Assembly (NCBI RefSeq): GCF_008520305.1
Contig: NZ_ML703253.1
Coordinates: 62,001-126,000 of the forward strand
Reading direction: 5' to 3'
Source: Mesorhizobium sp. SARCC-RB16n
GTDB taxonomy: Bacteria; Pseudomonadota; Alphaproteobacteria; Rhizobiales; Rhizobiaceae
DNA: 64,000 nt
Shown: positions 27,121 to 40,474 of the stretch, one piece after another
Position numbering within the stretch: the stretch's first letter is position 1
Layout of the letters: every line of letters begins with the position of its first letter
Made by a program: the position numbers and the translations under genes
The notes under the pieces: model-generated
What the model saw: the letters and a program-made list of their open reading frames with translations, nothing else
What the model was told of the DNA's origin: nothing
Databases searched by the model: none

Positions 27121-27417
27121 CTACCCCACGAACTGCCGTGCCAGGATCAACACCGCCGCACCCGCAAGAAACATCGCCATGAGCCCGCCACGCAACGAAA
27201 CCACCGCCGTGACGACCAGCGCCGCCCACTCCGCCGGTCCGGCATGCAGCAGCTCCGGCGCCACCAGCGTCGTCAGCACCGCCGCCGGCACGGCATTGAG
27301 GCCAGCTTCCACGCGCGGATGGATGTTCTCGAAGCGGGAGATGACCAGATGGCCGCCGACGCGCGTGAGATAGGTGGCGATCGCGCCGGCGATGATGATC
27401 CAGAATGTCGTGCTCAT
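27121..27417 (-). CDS. azlD: AzlD family branched-chain amino acid export subunit
   Basis: The protein has 98 residues and four predicted membrane helices, with the family stretch WIIIAGAIATYLTRVGGHLV and the Pro-Ala-Ala-Val turn NAVPAAVLTTLVAPEL. AzlD is the small partner of AzlC in exporting branched-chain amino acids and analogues. Its ATG overlaps the azlC stop (ATGA), so the pair is translationally coupled. Confidence 0.85.
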   Translation of the reverse strand: MSTTFWIIIAGAIATYLTRVGGHLVISRFENIHPRVEAGLNAVPAAVLTTLVAPELLHAGPAEWAALVVTAVVSLRGGLMAMFLAGAAVLILARQFVG

Positions 27418-28142
27418 GGCCTGGTCTCCACGCCGCTGTGGTGCGGCGGCAGGATGACGGCAAGCAGCACGCCGGCAACGGCGCCGATGGAAACATGCCA
27501 GGGCGAACCTACCGTCTTGTAGGCGATGATGGAGGCAGCGCCGCTGGCGATGACCACCGGCAGCCACAGTGGCCGCTTGCGGAAGCCCATCACGAGACCA
27601 AGGAAATAGATCGGCAGCAGGAAATCGATGCCCAGCGCATGCGTGTCGGGGATGAGCTTGCCGAACAGTGCGCCGAGCGCGCTTTCGACGATCCAGAACA
27701 GATAGACCGGCAGGCCAAGCCCCAGATACCAGGCGAAGCCCACGGTCTGGCCGGATTGCGCCCGCGCCTCGGCGACCGCGAATTGCGGGTCGGTGAGGAT
27801 GAAATAGCCGAGTGCCTGCTGGACGACAGGCCAGTGCGCGATGCGCCGGCCGATGCCGGCGGAGTAGAGCACATGACGAAAGTTCACGGCGAAGATCGAC
27901 AGCACGATCAGCCACGGCGCGACATGCTGGCCGAACAGCTGGATGCCGACCATCTGGCTGGCGCCGCCATAGACCAGCGCGCTCATCAGGAAGGCTTCGA
28001 GGACCGAGAAGCCATTGTCGACGGCAAGCGCCCCGAACAGCACCGCAAACGGCGCCGACGCCACCACGACCGGCATGGAGAGCCGCACGCCCTGCCAGAA
28101 GTCGCTTCTGCCGCCGCTCTCTGAAATCACGTCCGTCGCCAT
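27414..28142 (-). CDS. azlC: AzlC family branched-chain amino acid exporter subunit
   Basis: The 242-residue integral membrane protein opens with FWQGVRLSMPVVVASAPFAV and carries GGASQMVGIQLFGQHVAPW and NFRHVLYSAGIGRRI, typical of AzlC. Together with AzlD it forms a branched-chain amino acid exporter (azaleucine resistance in Bacillus). AGGAG lies six bases before the ATG at 28142. The longer frame upstream is out of family. Confidence 0.87.
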   Translation of the reverse strand: MATDVISESGGRSDFWQGVRLSMPVVVASAPFAVLFGALAVDNGFSVLEAFLMSALVYGGASQMVGIQLFGQHVAPWLIVLSIFAVNFRHVLYSAGIGRRIAHWPVVQQALGYFILTDPQFAVAEARAQSGQTVGFAWYLGLGLPVYLFWIVESALGALFGKLIPDTHALGIDFLLPIYFLGLVMGFRKRPLWLPVVIASGAASIIAYKTVGSPWHVSIGAVAGVLLAVILPPHHSGVETRP

Positions 28143-28311
28143 CGGCCACTCCTGATGCATGTTGCCCAAGGTGCGTAGCGGTTCTGGGACAACGACATGC
28201 ACGAGAACAAAGGGAGTGGCGGTATTTAGGTGGCACGGCTTGCCGTGTCACACGAATTCGCTTGAGCCAAACGATCAGCGGAAATGATCGTCGCGGCGCT
28301 TGCGTGGAAAC

Positions 28312-31287
<2,976 letters not shown>

Positions 31288-31342
31288 TCCTGAACAGCAG
31301 GATGGAGCCATATCCTGACTCGCCCCATGACGCCCGATAGTC

Positions 31343-33016
31343 TCATGCCGCGTTTGTATTCTCGCGCAGCAGCCGCTCGGCCGCGGCGCGCGCCTCGTCG
31401 GTGATCGTCGCGCCGGCCAGCATGCGGGCGATCTCCTCCTGCCGCGCCGTCCTGTCCATCTCGGCAATGCCGGTCGCGACACGGTCGGTGCTGCCCGATT
31501 TGGAGATCAGGAAATGTGTTGCCGCGCGCGCCGCCACTTGCGGGGCGTGGGTGACGGAAAGCACCTGGACGCGCTTCGACAGCCGCGCCAGCCGCTGGCC
31601 GATGGCGTCGGCCACCGCGCCGCCCACGCCGGTGTCGATCTCGTCGAAAACCAGTGTCGGCGCGGAACCCCGATCGGCCAACGCCACTTTCAGCGCCAGC
31701 AGGAAGCGTGACAGTTCGCCGCCGGAAGCCACCTTCATCATCGGCCCGGGCCGCGTGCCGGGGTTGGTGCGCACCCAGAACTCGATCTGGTCGATGCCCT
31801 CCTCCATGCGCGCGTCAGCCTCGCTCTTCATCTCGACGATGAAGGCCGCGCGTTCGAGCTTCAGCGCCGGCAATTCGGCCATCACCGCCTTGGTCAGGCC
31901 GACCGCCGCGCCATGGCGAAGCGAGGACAACTGTGCGGCGGCGATGTCATAGGTTTCGCGCGCGGCGGCGGCCTGCTTTTCCAGTCCGTGCAGGCGCTCC
32001 TCGCCGGCATCGAGATCGGCGAGATCGGCAACCATCGTGTCGCGCAGCTGTGCCAGATCGTCGACGGCGACGCTGTGCTTGCGCGACGCCGCGCGCAGCG
32101 AAAACAGACGCTCTTCCGCTTTCTCCAGCCGCTGTGGATCATACTCCGTGGCGCGAAGCGCCACCTCAACGCCCGATTGCGCCGCATCGAGCGACAACAT
32201 TGCTTCATCCAGCGACTTGACCACGTCCTCGAGCAGTCCGGGCGCCTCGGTCGCCTTGCGCTGCAGCCGCCTCAGCAGGCTGGCCAGTTGCGGCAAGGGC
32301 GAGGACGGGCCCGAAAGCACATCCTGCGCGTCGTGGATTTCGGAGGCGATCTTCTCTGCGCGCATCATGTGGGCGCGCAGCTCGGCAAGTTCGGTTTCCT
32401 CGCCGGGCTGCGGATCGAGCTTGGTCAGTTCGGCGACCGCGGCGCGCAGATAGTCGGCCTCGCGTGCCGCGGCTGCCACCTTGGCGCGATGGCGCGTCAA
32501 CTCCTGCTCGCAGGCGCGCCAGTGCCGCCATGCCTCGCCCGTCGAGCGGACGGCGCCGAGATGGCCGCCGAAAGCATCGAGCACATCGCGGTGTGCGCCG
32601 GGATCGACCAAGGCGCGTTCATCATGCTGGCCGTGGATCTCGACCAGAGCCCGGCCGACATCGCGCATCAACGTCACGCTGGACGGCTGGTCGTTGACGA
32701 ACACACGGGTCCGGCCATCCGCCGTCTGCACGCGGCGCAGGATGACGTCGCCGTCATCCTCGATGGCGTTTTCGGCAAGGAGCGCCCGCACCGGATGGTT
32801 GCGCGGAACATCGAATACGGCAATGACCTGGCCCTGGGATGCGCCATGGCGCACCAGCGAGGCATCGCCACGCGCGCCGAGCGCCAGCGACAGGGCATCG
32901 AGCAGGATGGATTTGCCGGCGCCGGTTTCGCCGGTCAGCACGGAAAGACCCGGCTGGAAGTCGATGTCCAGCTTTTCGATCAGGACGATATCTCGGATCG
33001 ACAGTCTGGAAAGCAT
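31343..33016 (-). CDS. recN: DNA repair protein RecN
   Basis: The 557-residue SMC-like ATPase acts in double-strand break repair. The N-terminal head has FQPGLSVLTGETGAGKSILL (Walker A). Long coiled coils fill the middle, and the C-terminal head has the ABC signature region VASGGELSRFLLALK and Walker B TLVFDEIDTGVGG, ending in VLSVTHAPQVAARA. It lies downstream of bamD, separated by a terminator and a palindromic repeat, so it probably has its own promoter. Confidence 0.95.
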   Translation of the reverse strand: MLSRLSIRDIVLIEKLDIDFQPGLSVLTGETGAGKSILLDALSLALGARGDASLVRHGASQGQVIAVFDVPRNHPVRALLAENAIEDDGDVILRRVQTADGRTRVFVNDQPSSVTLMRDVGRALVEIHGQHDERALVDPGAHRDVLDAFGGHLGAVRSTGEAWRHWRACEQELTRHRAKVAAAAREADYLRAAVAELTKLDPQPGEETELAELRAHMMRAEKIASEIHDAQDVLSGPSSPLPQLASLLRRLQRKATEAPGLLEDVVKSLDEAMLSLDAAQSGVEVALRATEYDPQRLEKAEERLFSLRAASRKHSVAVDDLAQLRDTMVADLADLDAGEERLHGLEKQAAAARETYDIAAAQLSSLRHGAAVGLTKAVMAELPALKLERAAFIVEMKSEADARMEEGIDQIEFWVRTNPGTRPGPMMKVASGGELSRFLLALKVALADRGSAPTLVFDEIDTGVGGAVADAIGQRLARLSKRVQVLSVTHAPQVAARAATHFLISKSGSTDRVATGIAEMDRTARQEEIARMLAGATITDEARAAAERLLRENTNAA

Positions 33017-33032
33017 GAGAAACCGGACCTAT

Positions 33033-33077
33033 TGCATGCCGCCCAAAGTGGACCCGGTTTCGGGATAACGACAGGCA
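33033..33077 (+). repeat. palindromic repeat upstream of recN
   Basis: The element runs from TGCATGCCGCCCAAAGTGG through ACCCGGTTTCGGGA to AACGACAGGCA. It is a diverged copy of the element at 34112-34158, in opposite orientation, so the pair brackets bamD. Confidence 0.55.
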
Positions 33078-33161
33078 CGAAACAAAAAGACTTAAGGCGG
33101 CACCCGACAGTTGGAGTCGCAGCGCCGCACTATCTTTTTGTTTGAGCTTCGGATCAATCCG

Positions 33162-33183
33162 AAAAAGCGCGCTGCGCGCGCTT
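33162..33183 (-). terminator. rho-independent terminator of bamD
   Basis: On the minus strand, AAGCGCGC-GCA-GCGCGCTT forms a perfect 8-bp stem with a 3-base loop followed directly by TTT. It starts about 20 bases after the bamD stop. A second small palindrome, TTCGGATCAATCCGAA, follows. Confidence 0.7.
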
Positions 33184-33202
33184 CGCTCGGATGCTCTGCG
33201 GG

Positions 33203-34072
33203 TCAGGCGCCGGTGATCAGCTTCCCGGCCTTGGATATCCACGATCCGGCATTTTCGCGCGGCGCCAGCCCGTTGCTCTGCAGCAGCTTGTAGGAATCCT
33301 TGTACCACGAGCTGTCGGGATAGTTGGTACCGAGCACGGCGGCGGCCGTCTGGGCCTCCGAGGTCAACCCCAATGCGTAATAGCTTTCGGTGAGGCGGGC
33401 GAGCGCTTCCTCGACATGGCGGGTGTTGGAATAGTTTTCGACCACGGTGCGGAAGCGCTTGACGGCGGCGATGTATTCGCGGCGCTCCAGATAATAGCGC
33501 CCGATCTGCATTTCCTTGCCGGCGAGCTGGTCGTTGGCGAAGCGGATCTTTTCCTTGGCGTCGTCGACATATTCCGACGTCGGCCAGCGCGTCACCAGAT
33601 CCTGCATCGTCTGCAGCGTCTGGCGTGCTTCCTTCTGGTCCTGCGTCACGTCCTTGATCTGGCGATAGTAGCTGAGACCAATGATGTACTGGGCATAGGG
33701 CGCGTCATCCGTGGACGGATAGAGGGCCAGGTACCGCTTTGCCGACTGGATCGCGTCGTCGTAGCTGCCCTTCCGATAATCGGCGAACGCGCCCATCACC
33801 ATCGATTTGCGGGCCCATTCCGAATAAGGATGCTGGCGGTCGACCGCGTCGAACTTCTTGCTCGCCTCGTCCAGGCGTCCCGCATTCATGTTTGCGAGGC
33901 CCTGATTGTAGAGAACGTCGGCCGGCTCGGTCTGATCGACATAGGTCGACAGGTCGATATCTTTCTCCGACGACATGCAGGCCGCCAGAAAGAGCGATGG
34001 AACAACCACCGAAAGCGCCAGGAAAACAGACCGCTGCGGCGCTTTCGATTGACCGACTCGCTTGAAGAACAT
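33203..34072 (-). CDS. bamD: outer-membrane assembly lipoprotein BamD
   Basis: The 289-residue protein has a lipoprotein signal ([10 protein letters not shown]) with the acylated Cys at about residue 33. TPR repeats follow ([40 protein letters not shown]), the layout of BamD/ComL. It is an essential part of the BAM machine inserting beta-barrel proteins. The start at 34072 gives a normal signal peptide; the longer frame does not. It sits between lpxC and recN as in other rhizobia. Confidence 0.92.
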   Translation of the reverse strand: MFFKRVGQSKAPQRSVFLALSVVVPSLFLAACMSSEKDIDLSTYVDQTEPADVLYNQGLANMNAGRLDEASKKFDAVDRQHPYSEWARKSMVMGAFADYRKGSYDDAIQSAKRYLALYPSTDDAPYAQYIIGLSYYRQIKDVTQDQKEARQTLQTMQDLVTRWPTSEYVDDAKEKIRFANDQLAGKEMQIGRYYLERREYIAAVKRFRTVVENYSNTRHVEEALARLTESYYALGLTSEAQTAAAVLGTNYPDSSWYKDSYKLLQSNGLAPRENAGSWISKAGKLITGA

Positions 34073-34111
34073 GATTGGATTCCGCCCTTTCGGCGTTATT
34101 TTAATGCTCGT

Positions 34112-34158
34112 TGCATGCAGTTCCCCCAAAACTGGTCCCCACTTCTAGGCGACATGCA
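34112..34158 (-). repeat. palindromic repeat between lpxC and bamD
   Basis: TGCATG and CATGCA ends enclose GTTCCCCCAAAACTGGT and CCCCACTTCTAGGCGA. Read on the minus strand it aligns with the element at 33033-33077. The rest of the 262-bp lpxC-bamD gap holds nothing else I recognise. Confidence 0.6.
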
Positions 34159-34334
34159 CTAATCGACGGCAGCAGCCATAAACCATAACCGCCTTGCCCG
34201 GCAACGCTATGTCCAGCCAATCGCACATTTTTGTGGCGGCGGACTGCGGCGTGAAAATCTATGCAATTTCGCTGATGGATGATGCATTCATGCAACACCC
34301 ATGCAGCCATGGAATACGAAAAAGATTAAGAAAA

Positions 34335-35285
34335 TCAAATCATCCAGGGCGCATAGAGCGGCGCATTGACGGCGCTCATTTCCGCCGCGCGACCACGCTC
34401 ACGGCGTGTCGTCTCGACGATCTCGAAGGCCGTGCGGTCCGACAGCAGGCGCCGCAGCGCGGCTGCGTTCAGCCGATGGCCGCCGCGATAGGATCGGAAA
34501 CAGCCGATGAAGCGCGCACCGGCCAGTGCCAGGTCGCCCATGGCGTCGAGCGTCTTGTGGCGCACGAATTCGTTGGGGTAACGCAGGCCGCCCATATTGA
34601 TGACGCGGTTGTCGTCACCGATCACCAGGGAATTTTCCAGCGAGGATCCCAGCGCATAGCCGGCGGCCCACAGCCGTTCGACGTCCTTCATGAAGCCGAA
34701 CGTGCGGGCACGGGCGATGTCGCGGCGGAAAATATCGGCATTGATGTCCGATGCGAAGAGCTGACGGCCGATCGCCGGGCTTTCGAAATCGATCTCGACC
34801 TCGAAACGGGTACCGTCATAGGGTCTGAACTCGGCCCAGGAGGCGCCGTTCTCGATGCGAACCGGCTTGACCACCCTGATATAGCGGCGCTTGACGGCCA
34901 ACACCTCGATGCCGGCCTGGTCGATGGCTTCGACGAATGCCATGGCGCTGCCGTCGAGGATTGGGACCTCATGGCCGTCGATCTCGATGAGGACATTGTC
35001 GATGCCGAGCCCGAACAGGGCGGCCATGATGTGCTCGACGGTGGCGATGTGCTCACCCGAGGGATCGCCAAGCATGGTGCAAAGATCGGTGGCGCCGATT
35101 TCGGAAAACAGGGCACGGAACTCGCGGCCTTGCCCATCCCCATTGAGGAGCTGGAACACGATGCCGGTGTCGGCATCCGAGGGCAGGAAACTGATAGAAA
35201 CTTCTTTGCCGCTGTGAACGCCGGTGCCTGCAAGCGACGCGCGCGTCTTCACTGTCGTCTGGTGGTCGTGCAAGACAATCCCCAT
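34335..35285 (-). CDS. lpxC: UDP-3-O-acyl-N-acetylglucosamine deacetylase
   Basis: The 316-residue zinc enzyme makes the committed step of lipid A synthesis. Visible features are GTGVHSGKEVSISFLPSDAD near the N-terminus, the zinc-binding His in TVEHIMAALFGLGIDN, the HKTLDAMGDLAL motif with His and Asp ligands, and the late HRLNAAALRRLL. The ATG at 35285 begins MGIVLHDHQTTVK as in rhizobial LpxC; the frame upstream is not conserved-looking. It follows ftsZ, as in E. coli, but after a hairpin and a 280-bp gap. Confidence 0.95.
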   Translation of the reverse strand: MGIVLHDHQTTVKTRASLAGTGVHSGKEVSISFLPSDADTGIVFQLLNGDGQGREFRALFSEIGATDLCTMLGDPSGEHIATVEHIMAALFGLGIDNVLIEIDGHEVPILDGSAMAFVEAIDQAGIEVLAVKRRYIRVVKPVRIENGASWAEFRPYDGTRFEVEIDFESPAIGRQLFASDINADIFRRDIARARTFGFMKDVERLWAAGYALGSSLENSLVIGDDNRVINMGGLRYPNEFVRHKTLDAMGDLALAGARFIGCFRSYRGGHRLNAAALRRLLSDRTAFEIVETTRRERGRAAEMSAVNAPLYAPWMI

Positions 35286-35506
35286 GAGCCCGTAATGCCT
35301 AGGTCCGCTTCTCCAGCCCGAGGGCGCGGCTCTTGTTAAATCGGCAGGCAGGGCTACTTCCCCCGAAATCCCGGCAAACCGACTATGGTAGGCAGCGAAG
35401 ATAGTGTCCCGGCAGGGAGACTCCAAATCACGGTTTCTTACTCTTTGTAACCGCGAACTGGAACATGTACGGCGTCATAACCGATTGATTATGCTATGTT
35501 TTAAAC

Positions 35507-35542
35507 GTTAACAGGCAAGCAATTTCTTGCCTGCCTGTTAAC
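35507..35542 (-). terminator. hairpin downstream of ftsZ
   Basis: The arms GTTAACAGGC (35507-35516) and GCCTGTTAAC (35533-35542) are a perfect 10-bp inverted repeat, with inner GGCAAG/CTTGCC pairing possible. On the minus strand it lies 24 bases beyond the ftsZ stop and is followed by GTTTAAAAC, so it may end or attenuate the ftsZ message before lpxC. Confidence 0.5.
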
Positions 35543-35565
35543 AATTGTTACAGTCCGTTAACCGC

Positions 35566-37248
35566 TCAGTTGGCTTGGCGGCGCAGGAACGCCGGAATCT
35601 CCAGCTGATCGTCGTCCTGAGTCGCCCTCACCTGCGGCGTCAGGCGGCCCTGGTCGTCCAGCTGGCCGCGGCGTGGCGCGTAGAGCTGGGCATCCTGGCT
35701 GGCGAGGCGGCGCACTTCCGGTGCGGCCTGGCGCAGTTTGGGCTCGCGCGGCTGCGCCGGCTGCAGCCGTGCAGGTTCCTCTTCGCGACGGGTCAGGCCA
35801 TTGGTCAGGCGCTTCAGGAGACCCATCGGCCCGCTGTTCTCGTGGTCGGCCGGGCGGCTTTTGGCATCCACCTCTGCCTTCACCACCGGCGGAAAGTCCT
35901 CGACGCGCGGCATGCGCTGCGGCGCCATCGCCACCGGCTGCTGGACCTCACGCAGCATCTCGCGCGGCTGCGGGGCCGGCTGCATCATCTGCTGGACAGG
36001 CATCGGCTGTGGCTGCGGCTGCGCGGGCGGCGCCTGGAAGATCTTGCTCTGCGGGCGGAAATCGTCCGCATGGGCGACCGGTGCCGGACGAGCCTGTGCC
36101 ATGGCAGCGGCATTCGCTTCGGCCAACTGGATGGCTTCGGCAACCGGATCGGCGGCGCGCGGCTCATACACCGTCTGCTGGACCGGCGCCGGGCGGCTTT
36201 CCACCGCGGCGACTGCCGGCCGGGCGGCCGGCTTCGGCGGCGCGGTGCGGATCGAGATCGGCGCGGCGGCAATTTCAGCCGCCGACTTGTCGATGCCGGT
36301 CGCGACCACCGAGACGCGGATGACGCCTTCGAGTTCCTCGTCGAAAGTGGCGCCCAGGATGATGTTGGCGTCCTGGTCGACTTCTTCGCGGATGCGGGTC
36401 GCCGCTTCGTCGACTTCGAACAGGGTCAGGTCGCGGCCGCCGGTGATCGAGATCAGCAGGCCCTTGGCGCCCTTCATCGAGGTTTCGTCGAGCAGCGGGT
36501 TGGCGATCGCGGCTTCCGCGGCGGCCATCGCACGGCCTTCGCCGGAAGCCTCGCCGGTACCCATCATCGCCTTGCCCATCTCGCGCATCACCGAACGCAC
36601 GTCGGCGAAGTCGAGGTTGATCAGACCTTCCTTGACCATCAGGTCGGTGATGCAGGCGACACCGGAGTAAAGCACCTGGTCGGCCATCGCGAAGGCGTCG
36701 GCGAAGGTGGTCTTGTCATTGGCCAGCCGGAACAGGTTCTGGTTGGGGATGACGATCAGCGTATCGACGCACTTCTGCAGCTCTTCGATGCCGAAGTCGG
36801 CCGTCTTCATGCGGCGCTGGCCTTCGAAGTGGAACGGCTTGGTGACGACGCCGACGGTCAGGATGCCCTTTTCGCGGGCTGCGCGTGCAACAACCGGAGC
36901 CGCACCCGTACCGGTGCCGCCGCCCATGCCGGCGGTGACGAAGCACATGTGGGTGTTGGTGAGATGGTCGAGGATCTCGTCGATGCACTCCTCCGCCGCC
37001 GCGCGGCCGACTTCCGGCTGCGATCCGGCACCGAGTCCCTCGGTGACATGCGCGCCAAGCTGGATCAGCCGGGAAGCCTTCGACATGGTCAGCGCCTGCG
37101 CGTCGGTGTTGGCCACGACGAACTCGACACCGCGCAGTCCGGCGGTGATCATGTTGTTCACGGCATTGCCGCCGCCGCCGCCGACACCGAACACGGTGAT
37201 GCGCGGCTTAAGCTCGGTGATGTCCGGCTTCTGCAGATTGATGGTCAT
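35566..37248 (-). CDS. ftsZ: cell division protein FtsZ (long form)
   Basis: This is the tubulin-like GTPase that forms the Z ring. The N-terminal core has [18 protein letters not shown], the tubulin signature [17 protein letters not shown], and the T7-loop region [12 protein letters not shown]. At 560 residues it is much longer than E. coli FtsZ (383). The extra length is a Pro/Gln/Ala-rich linker from about residue 320, ending in the conserved tail LEIPAFLRR that binds FtsA and other partners. It starts 66 bases after the ftsA stop. Confidence 0.96.
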   Translation of the reverse strand: MTINLQKPDITELKPRITVFGVGGGGGNAVNNMITAGLRGVEFVVANTDAQALTMSKASRLIQLGAHVTEGLGAGSQPEVGRAAAEECIDEILDHLTNTHMCFVTAGMGGGTGTGAAPVVARAAREKGILTVGVVTKPFHFEGQRRMKTADFGIEELQKCVDTLIVIPNQNLFRLANDKTTFADAFAMADQVLYSGVACITDLMVKEGLINLDFADVRSVMREMGKAMMGTGEASGEGRAMAAAEAAIANPLLDETSMKGAKGLLISITGGRDLTLFEVDEAATRIREEVDQDANIILGATFDEELEGVIRVSVVATGIDKSAAEIAAAPISIRTAPPKPAARPAVAAVESRPAPVQQTVYEPRAADPVAEAIQLAEANAAAMAQARPAPVAHADDFRPQSKIFQAPPAQPQPQPMPVQQMMQPAPQPREMLREVQQPVAMAPQRMPRVEDFPPVVKAEVDAKSRPADHENSGPMGLLKRLTNGLTRREEEPARLQPAQPREPKLRQAAPEVRRLASQDAQLYAPRRGQLDDQGRLTPQVRATQDDDQLEIPAFLRRQAN

Positions 37249-37314
37249 TGTCTCCGTCCTTTGCCTTTCACGCCGCTTCGCCGCCGCGGCCGCCTATGGG
37301 GCTGTCCCCGTCAA

Positions 37315-38622
37315 TTAGAAACTGTCTCTCAACCACTGACTCATGCGATGCAGTTTTCCACCCGTTCCGGTCATTCTGAGACCGGAAATGCCTTTCGCCG
37401 GATGGCTCTCGAAGTTCGCCATCTGCGGATAGATCAGAAGCCCGACCGCGGCCGAGAAAGCCGGGCCTTTCGCCGCCTCTGGCAGGCCCGCCACGCCGAG
37501 CGGGCGGCCGATGCGCACATTGCGCCCCAGGATGCGGCGTGCCGCCTCGGGCAGGCCGGCCAGTTGGCTGGCGCCGCCGGTGAGCACGACGCGCTTGCCG
37601 ACAGCATTGCCGTAGCCGGATTTGTTGAGCCGGTCGCGCAGCAGTTCGAGCGTCTCGTCGATGCGGGCGCGCACGATGCGCGTCATCACCGAACGCGGGA
37701 TCTGCAGCGGCACGTCGCCATCGTCGCCGATCGGCTGGATCGAGACCAGGTCGCGGTCGTCGGCGCTGCCCGGCAGCGCCGAACCGTGCATCACCTTCAG
37801 CCGCTCGGCGGCATCGAGCGAAGTCGAAAGCCCCTTGGCCATGTCGAGCGTGACATGGTTGCCGCCTATGGCGATGGCGTCGCCGTGAACGAACTTGCCT
37901 TCCGAAAACACCGAGATCGTCGTCGTGCCGCCACCCATGTCGATGCAGGCGGCACCGAGTTCCAGCTCGTCGTCGACGAGGGCGGCCAGCCCGCTGGCGT
38001 AGGGCGTCGCCACCATGCGCTCGACCGACAGGTGCGAACGGTTGATGGAGAGCTCCAGGTTGCGCATCGGTGCCGCGTCACCCGTCAGCACATGCATGTC
38101 GACGCCAAGTGCATCGCCCACCATGCCGCGCGGATCGCGCACGCCGCGTTCGGCGTCGAGCGAGAAGCCGACGGGCAGCGAATGGATCACCTCGCGCTCG
38201 GCCTTGAGCGCCTGCTTGGCGCCGGCACCGAGCACGCGTTTGATGTCGGCCTGGTCGGCCTCATGGCCGCCAAGGTTGATGGTGGCCGAGAAGCTTTCGC
38301 TCTTCAGCCGGCCGGCAGTCATGTTGACGATGAGCGAATCGACCGTCAGCCCGGCCATGCGCTCGGCGGCGTCGACGGACAGGCGAATGGCATGCTCGGC
38401 GCGGTCGAGATCGACAACGACGCCCGACTTCACGCCTTGCGATTTCTGATGGCCGATGCCGATCACCTGGATCCGGTGCGAGCGACCGCGCAAAAGCTTG
38501 CCGTCATCGTTCGGCTTCAGCTTGGCCACCATGCAGCAGACCTTGTTCGAGCCGACATCCAGCACCGTCAGGGTGCCGGACCGGCGCGACGAGGCGTCGC
38601 CAGAACCGCCAAGCCAGCTCAT
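37315..38622 (-). CDS. ftsA: cell division protein FtsA
   Basis: The 435-residue actin-like ATPase tethers FtsZ to the membrane. The phosphate-1 region is LTVLDVGSNKVCCMVAKL, the phosphate-2 region AACIDMGGGTTTISVFS, and the adenosine motif VVLTGGASQLAGL. The C-terminus ends in a short amphipathic helix (HRMSQWLRDSF), the usual membrane-targeting sequence. Its ATG overlaps the ftsQ stop by four bases. Confidence 0.95.
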   Translation of the reverse strand: MSWLGGSGDASSRRSGTLTVLDVGSNKVCCMVAKLKPNDDGKLLRGRSHRIQVIGIGHQKSQGVKSGVVVDLDRAEHAIRLSVDAAERMAGLTVDSLIVNMTAGRLKSESFSATINLGGHEADQADIKRVLGAGAKQALKAEREVIHSLPVGFSLDAERGVRDPRGMVGDALGVDMHVLTGDAAPMRNLELSINRSHLSVERMVATPYASGLAALVDDELELGAACIDMGGGTTTISVFSEGKFVHGDAIAIGGNHVTLDMAKGLSTSLDAAERLKVMHGSALPGSADDRDLVSIQPIGDDGDVPLQIPRSVMTRIVRARIDETLELLRDRLNKSGYGNAVGKRVVLTGGASQLAGLPEAARRILGRNVRIGRPLGVAGLPEAAKGPAFSAAVGLLIYPQMANFESHPAKGISGLRMTGTGGKLHRMSQWLRDSF

Positions 38623-39560
38623 ATCTTCGTCTCCGGCTTGCGCTTGAGGGTCTTTGGTTTCTCGTTGAGCGCGGCCTCGCGCTGGGTCGCCGCCTGCGGC
38701 GTCAGCTCCACCACCAGCCGGTCCGTCAGGCGCATGTCGACAGCGGCGATGTCGCGCGACAACAGCCCCTTGTCATGGTCCATCTTGACGAGTTCGGCGA
38801 GCGCCTTGTCCTCGCCGTCTTCTGGCAACTTGATGGTGATGCCATTGTCCAGCTTCAGGTCCCAGCGCCGCTCGCCGACGCGGACATAGCCTCTGATGCG
38901 GCCGGCGAGGTCGGGATATTGTTCGATCTTGGCCAGGAAATCGGGCGCCTTTTCCGCCGCGCCGGTGCCGATCAACAGCGGCAGGAGCACCTGCTTGCCG
39001 CCCGAGAACGGCGCGATGACGGTGCCGTCCTTCTCGATGACGGAGAGATCGTTGCCCTGCTGCCAGAGCGCGAAGGCTTCCCGCTCCTCGACGCGCACTT
39101 CCAGCGTGTGCGGATAGACCTTGCGCACCGCGGCAACCTGGATCCACGGCAAGGTGGCTATGCGCTCCCGCGCGGCCTCGGCATCGAAGCCGATCAGCGA
39201 CGTCCAGCCATCGAGCTCGAGCCTGTCGAGAATGTCTATCTCCGAAGTCTGACGGTTGCCGACCACCTTGACCTGATCGACGGCAAAGCCGGTGCGGGCG
39301 GTGATGCTTTGAATGATGCCGTCGGCATGACCGCCAAGGTAGGCACCATAGGCCCCACTCGAGACCAGCAGCACCGCCGACATGATCGCAGAGGAGAATC
39401 GCGGCGCCTGGAATTCGCCATCACCCAGGCGCGTCAGAATGCGCACCGGGCGGCGAAGCACGCGCGGCAGAACGAAATGGTCCAACGACAATGGCAGGCC
39501 GAACAGCGACGGCCCGGCCGCGCCCCTCACCTTACCCTGTCCCCATTTCAACGCAGACAC
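38619..39560 (-). CDS. ftsQ: cell division protein FtsQ
   Basis: The 313-residue bitopic protein has a cytoplasmic basic tail of about 70 residues, one membrane helix ([20 protein letters not shown]), a periplasmic POTRA domain ([20 protein letters not shown]) and the FtsQ beta domain ([20 protein letters not shown]). It links early and late divisome proteins. The start is a GTG (39560) six bases after GGAGGA, and overlaps the ddl stop by 13 bases. Confidence 0.9.
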   Translation of the reverse strand: MSALKWGQGKVRGAAGPSLFGLPLSLDHFVLPRVLRRPVRILTRLGDGEFQAPRFSSAIMSAVLLVSSGAYGAYLGGHADGIIQSITARTGFAVDQVKVVGNRQTSEIDILDRLELDGWTSLIGFDAEAARERIATLPWIQVAAVRKVYPHTLEVRVEEREAFALWQQGNDLSVIEKDGTVIAPFSGGKQVLLPLLIGTGAAEKAPDFLAKIEQYPDLAGRIRGYVRVGERRWDLKLDNGITIKLPEDGEDKALAELVKMDHDKGLLSRDIAAVDMRLTDRLVVELTPQAATQREAALNEKPKTLKRKPETKI

Positions 39561-40474
39561 GAAGCGTCCTCCACCATCCAACTCAACAGCTCACCAAACG
39601 AATGCCCGGCATGGGCGGCAATTTCAGGCACCAGAGACGTCGGTGTCATGCCCGGCTGAGTGTTGACCTCGAGCCATACAACCTCGCCATTTTCGGAGTG
39701 ACGATCGTCATAACGGAAGTCCGACCGGGAAACGCCCCGACAGCCGACAGCTTGGTGAGCCTTGAGCGCCAGTGTCTGTATTTTTTGGTAAATATTCGGT
39801 GAAACTTTTGCGGGGCATTCGTGTTTTGATCCCCCCGCGACATATTTTGAATCATAGTCGTAGAAGGAATGGCCCGTCGGGATGATCTCGCAGACACCAA
39901 GCGCCACGTCGCCCATGACCGCGCAGGTCAGCTCGCGCCCATGAATGTAGCGCTCGACCATGACGGTATCGCCATATTTCCACTCGGACGACCCGATGAC
40001 CTGCGGCGGATGCGACTGCCCCTCCGACACGATGACGACGCCAAAGCTCGACCCCTCGCTGACCGGCTTGACCACATAGGGCGGCTTCATCGGGTGCTTG
40101 TTCTGGATGGAAAAGCGATTGGCGACCTTCGATTCGGCGACGGGAACGCCGACCGATTTGACGATCTTCTTCGCCTGCTCCTTGTTCATGGCAAGCGCCG
40201 AGGCGAGCACGCCGGAATGGGTGTAGGGAATGCCGAGATATTCAAGGATGCCCTGGATGGTGCCGTCCTCGCCAAAAGGCCCATGCAGCGCATTGAACGC
40301 GACATCAGGCTTGAGTTCGGCAAGCACCGAGCCGACATCGCGCCCGACATCGACGCGGGTGACATGGTAGCCTTCCTGCTCAAGCGCATCGGCACAGGCC
40401 TTTCCGGAAGACAGGGACACGGGCCGCTCGGACGAGAAACCTCCCAGCAATACGGCCACATGCTTGCCCTTCAT
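39548..40474 (-). CDS. ddl: D-alanine--D-alanine ligase
   Basis: The 308-residue ATP-grasp enzyme makes the D-Ala-D-Ala dipeptide for peptidoglycan. Features are [47 protein letters not shown] and the metal-binding [10 protein letters not shown] near the end. It is the first gene after the 300-bp gap downstream of murB, so it likely heads a separate ddl-ftsQ-ftsA-ftsZ transcript. Confidence 0.94.
   Translation of the reverse strand: MKGKHVAVLLGGFSSERPVSLSSGKACADALEQEGYHVTRVDVGRDVGSVLAELKPDVAFNALHGPFGEDGTIQGILEYLGIPYTHSGVLASALAMNKEQAKKIVKSVGVPVAESKVANRFSIQNKHPMKPPYVVKPVSEGSSFGVVIVSEGQSHPPQVIGSSEWKYGDTVMVERYIHGRELTCAVMGDVALGVCEIIPTGHSFYDYDSKYVAGGSKHECPAKVSPNIYQKIQTLALKAHQAVGCRGVSRSDFRYDDRHSENGEVVWLEVNTQPGMTPTSLVPEIAAHAGHSFGELLSWMVEDASCLR

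Noticed and set aside
35545-38889. Plus-strand open frame of 1114 codons opposite ftsZ and ftsA
   Set aside because: It is antisense to two well-conserved genes and has shadow composition with no domain.
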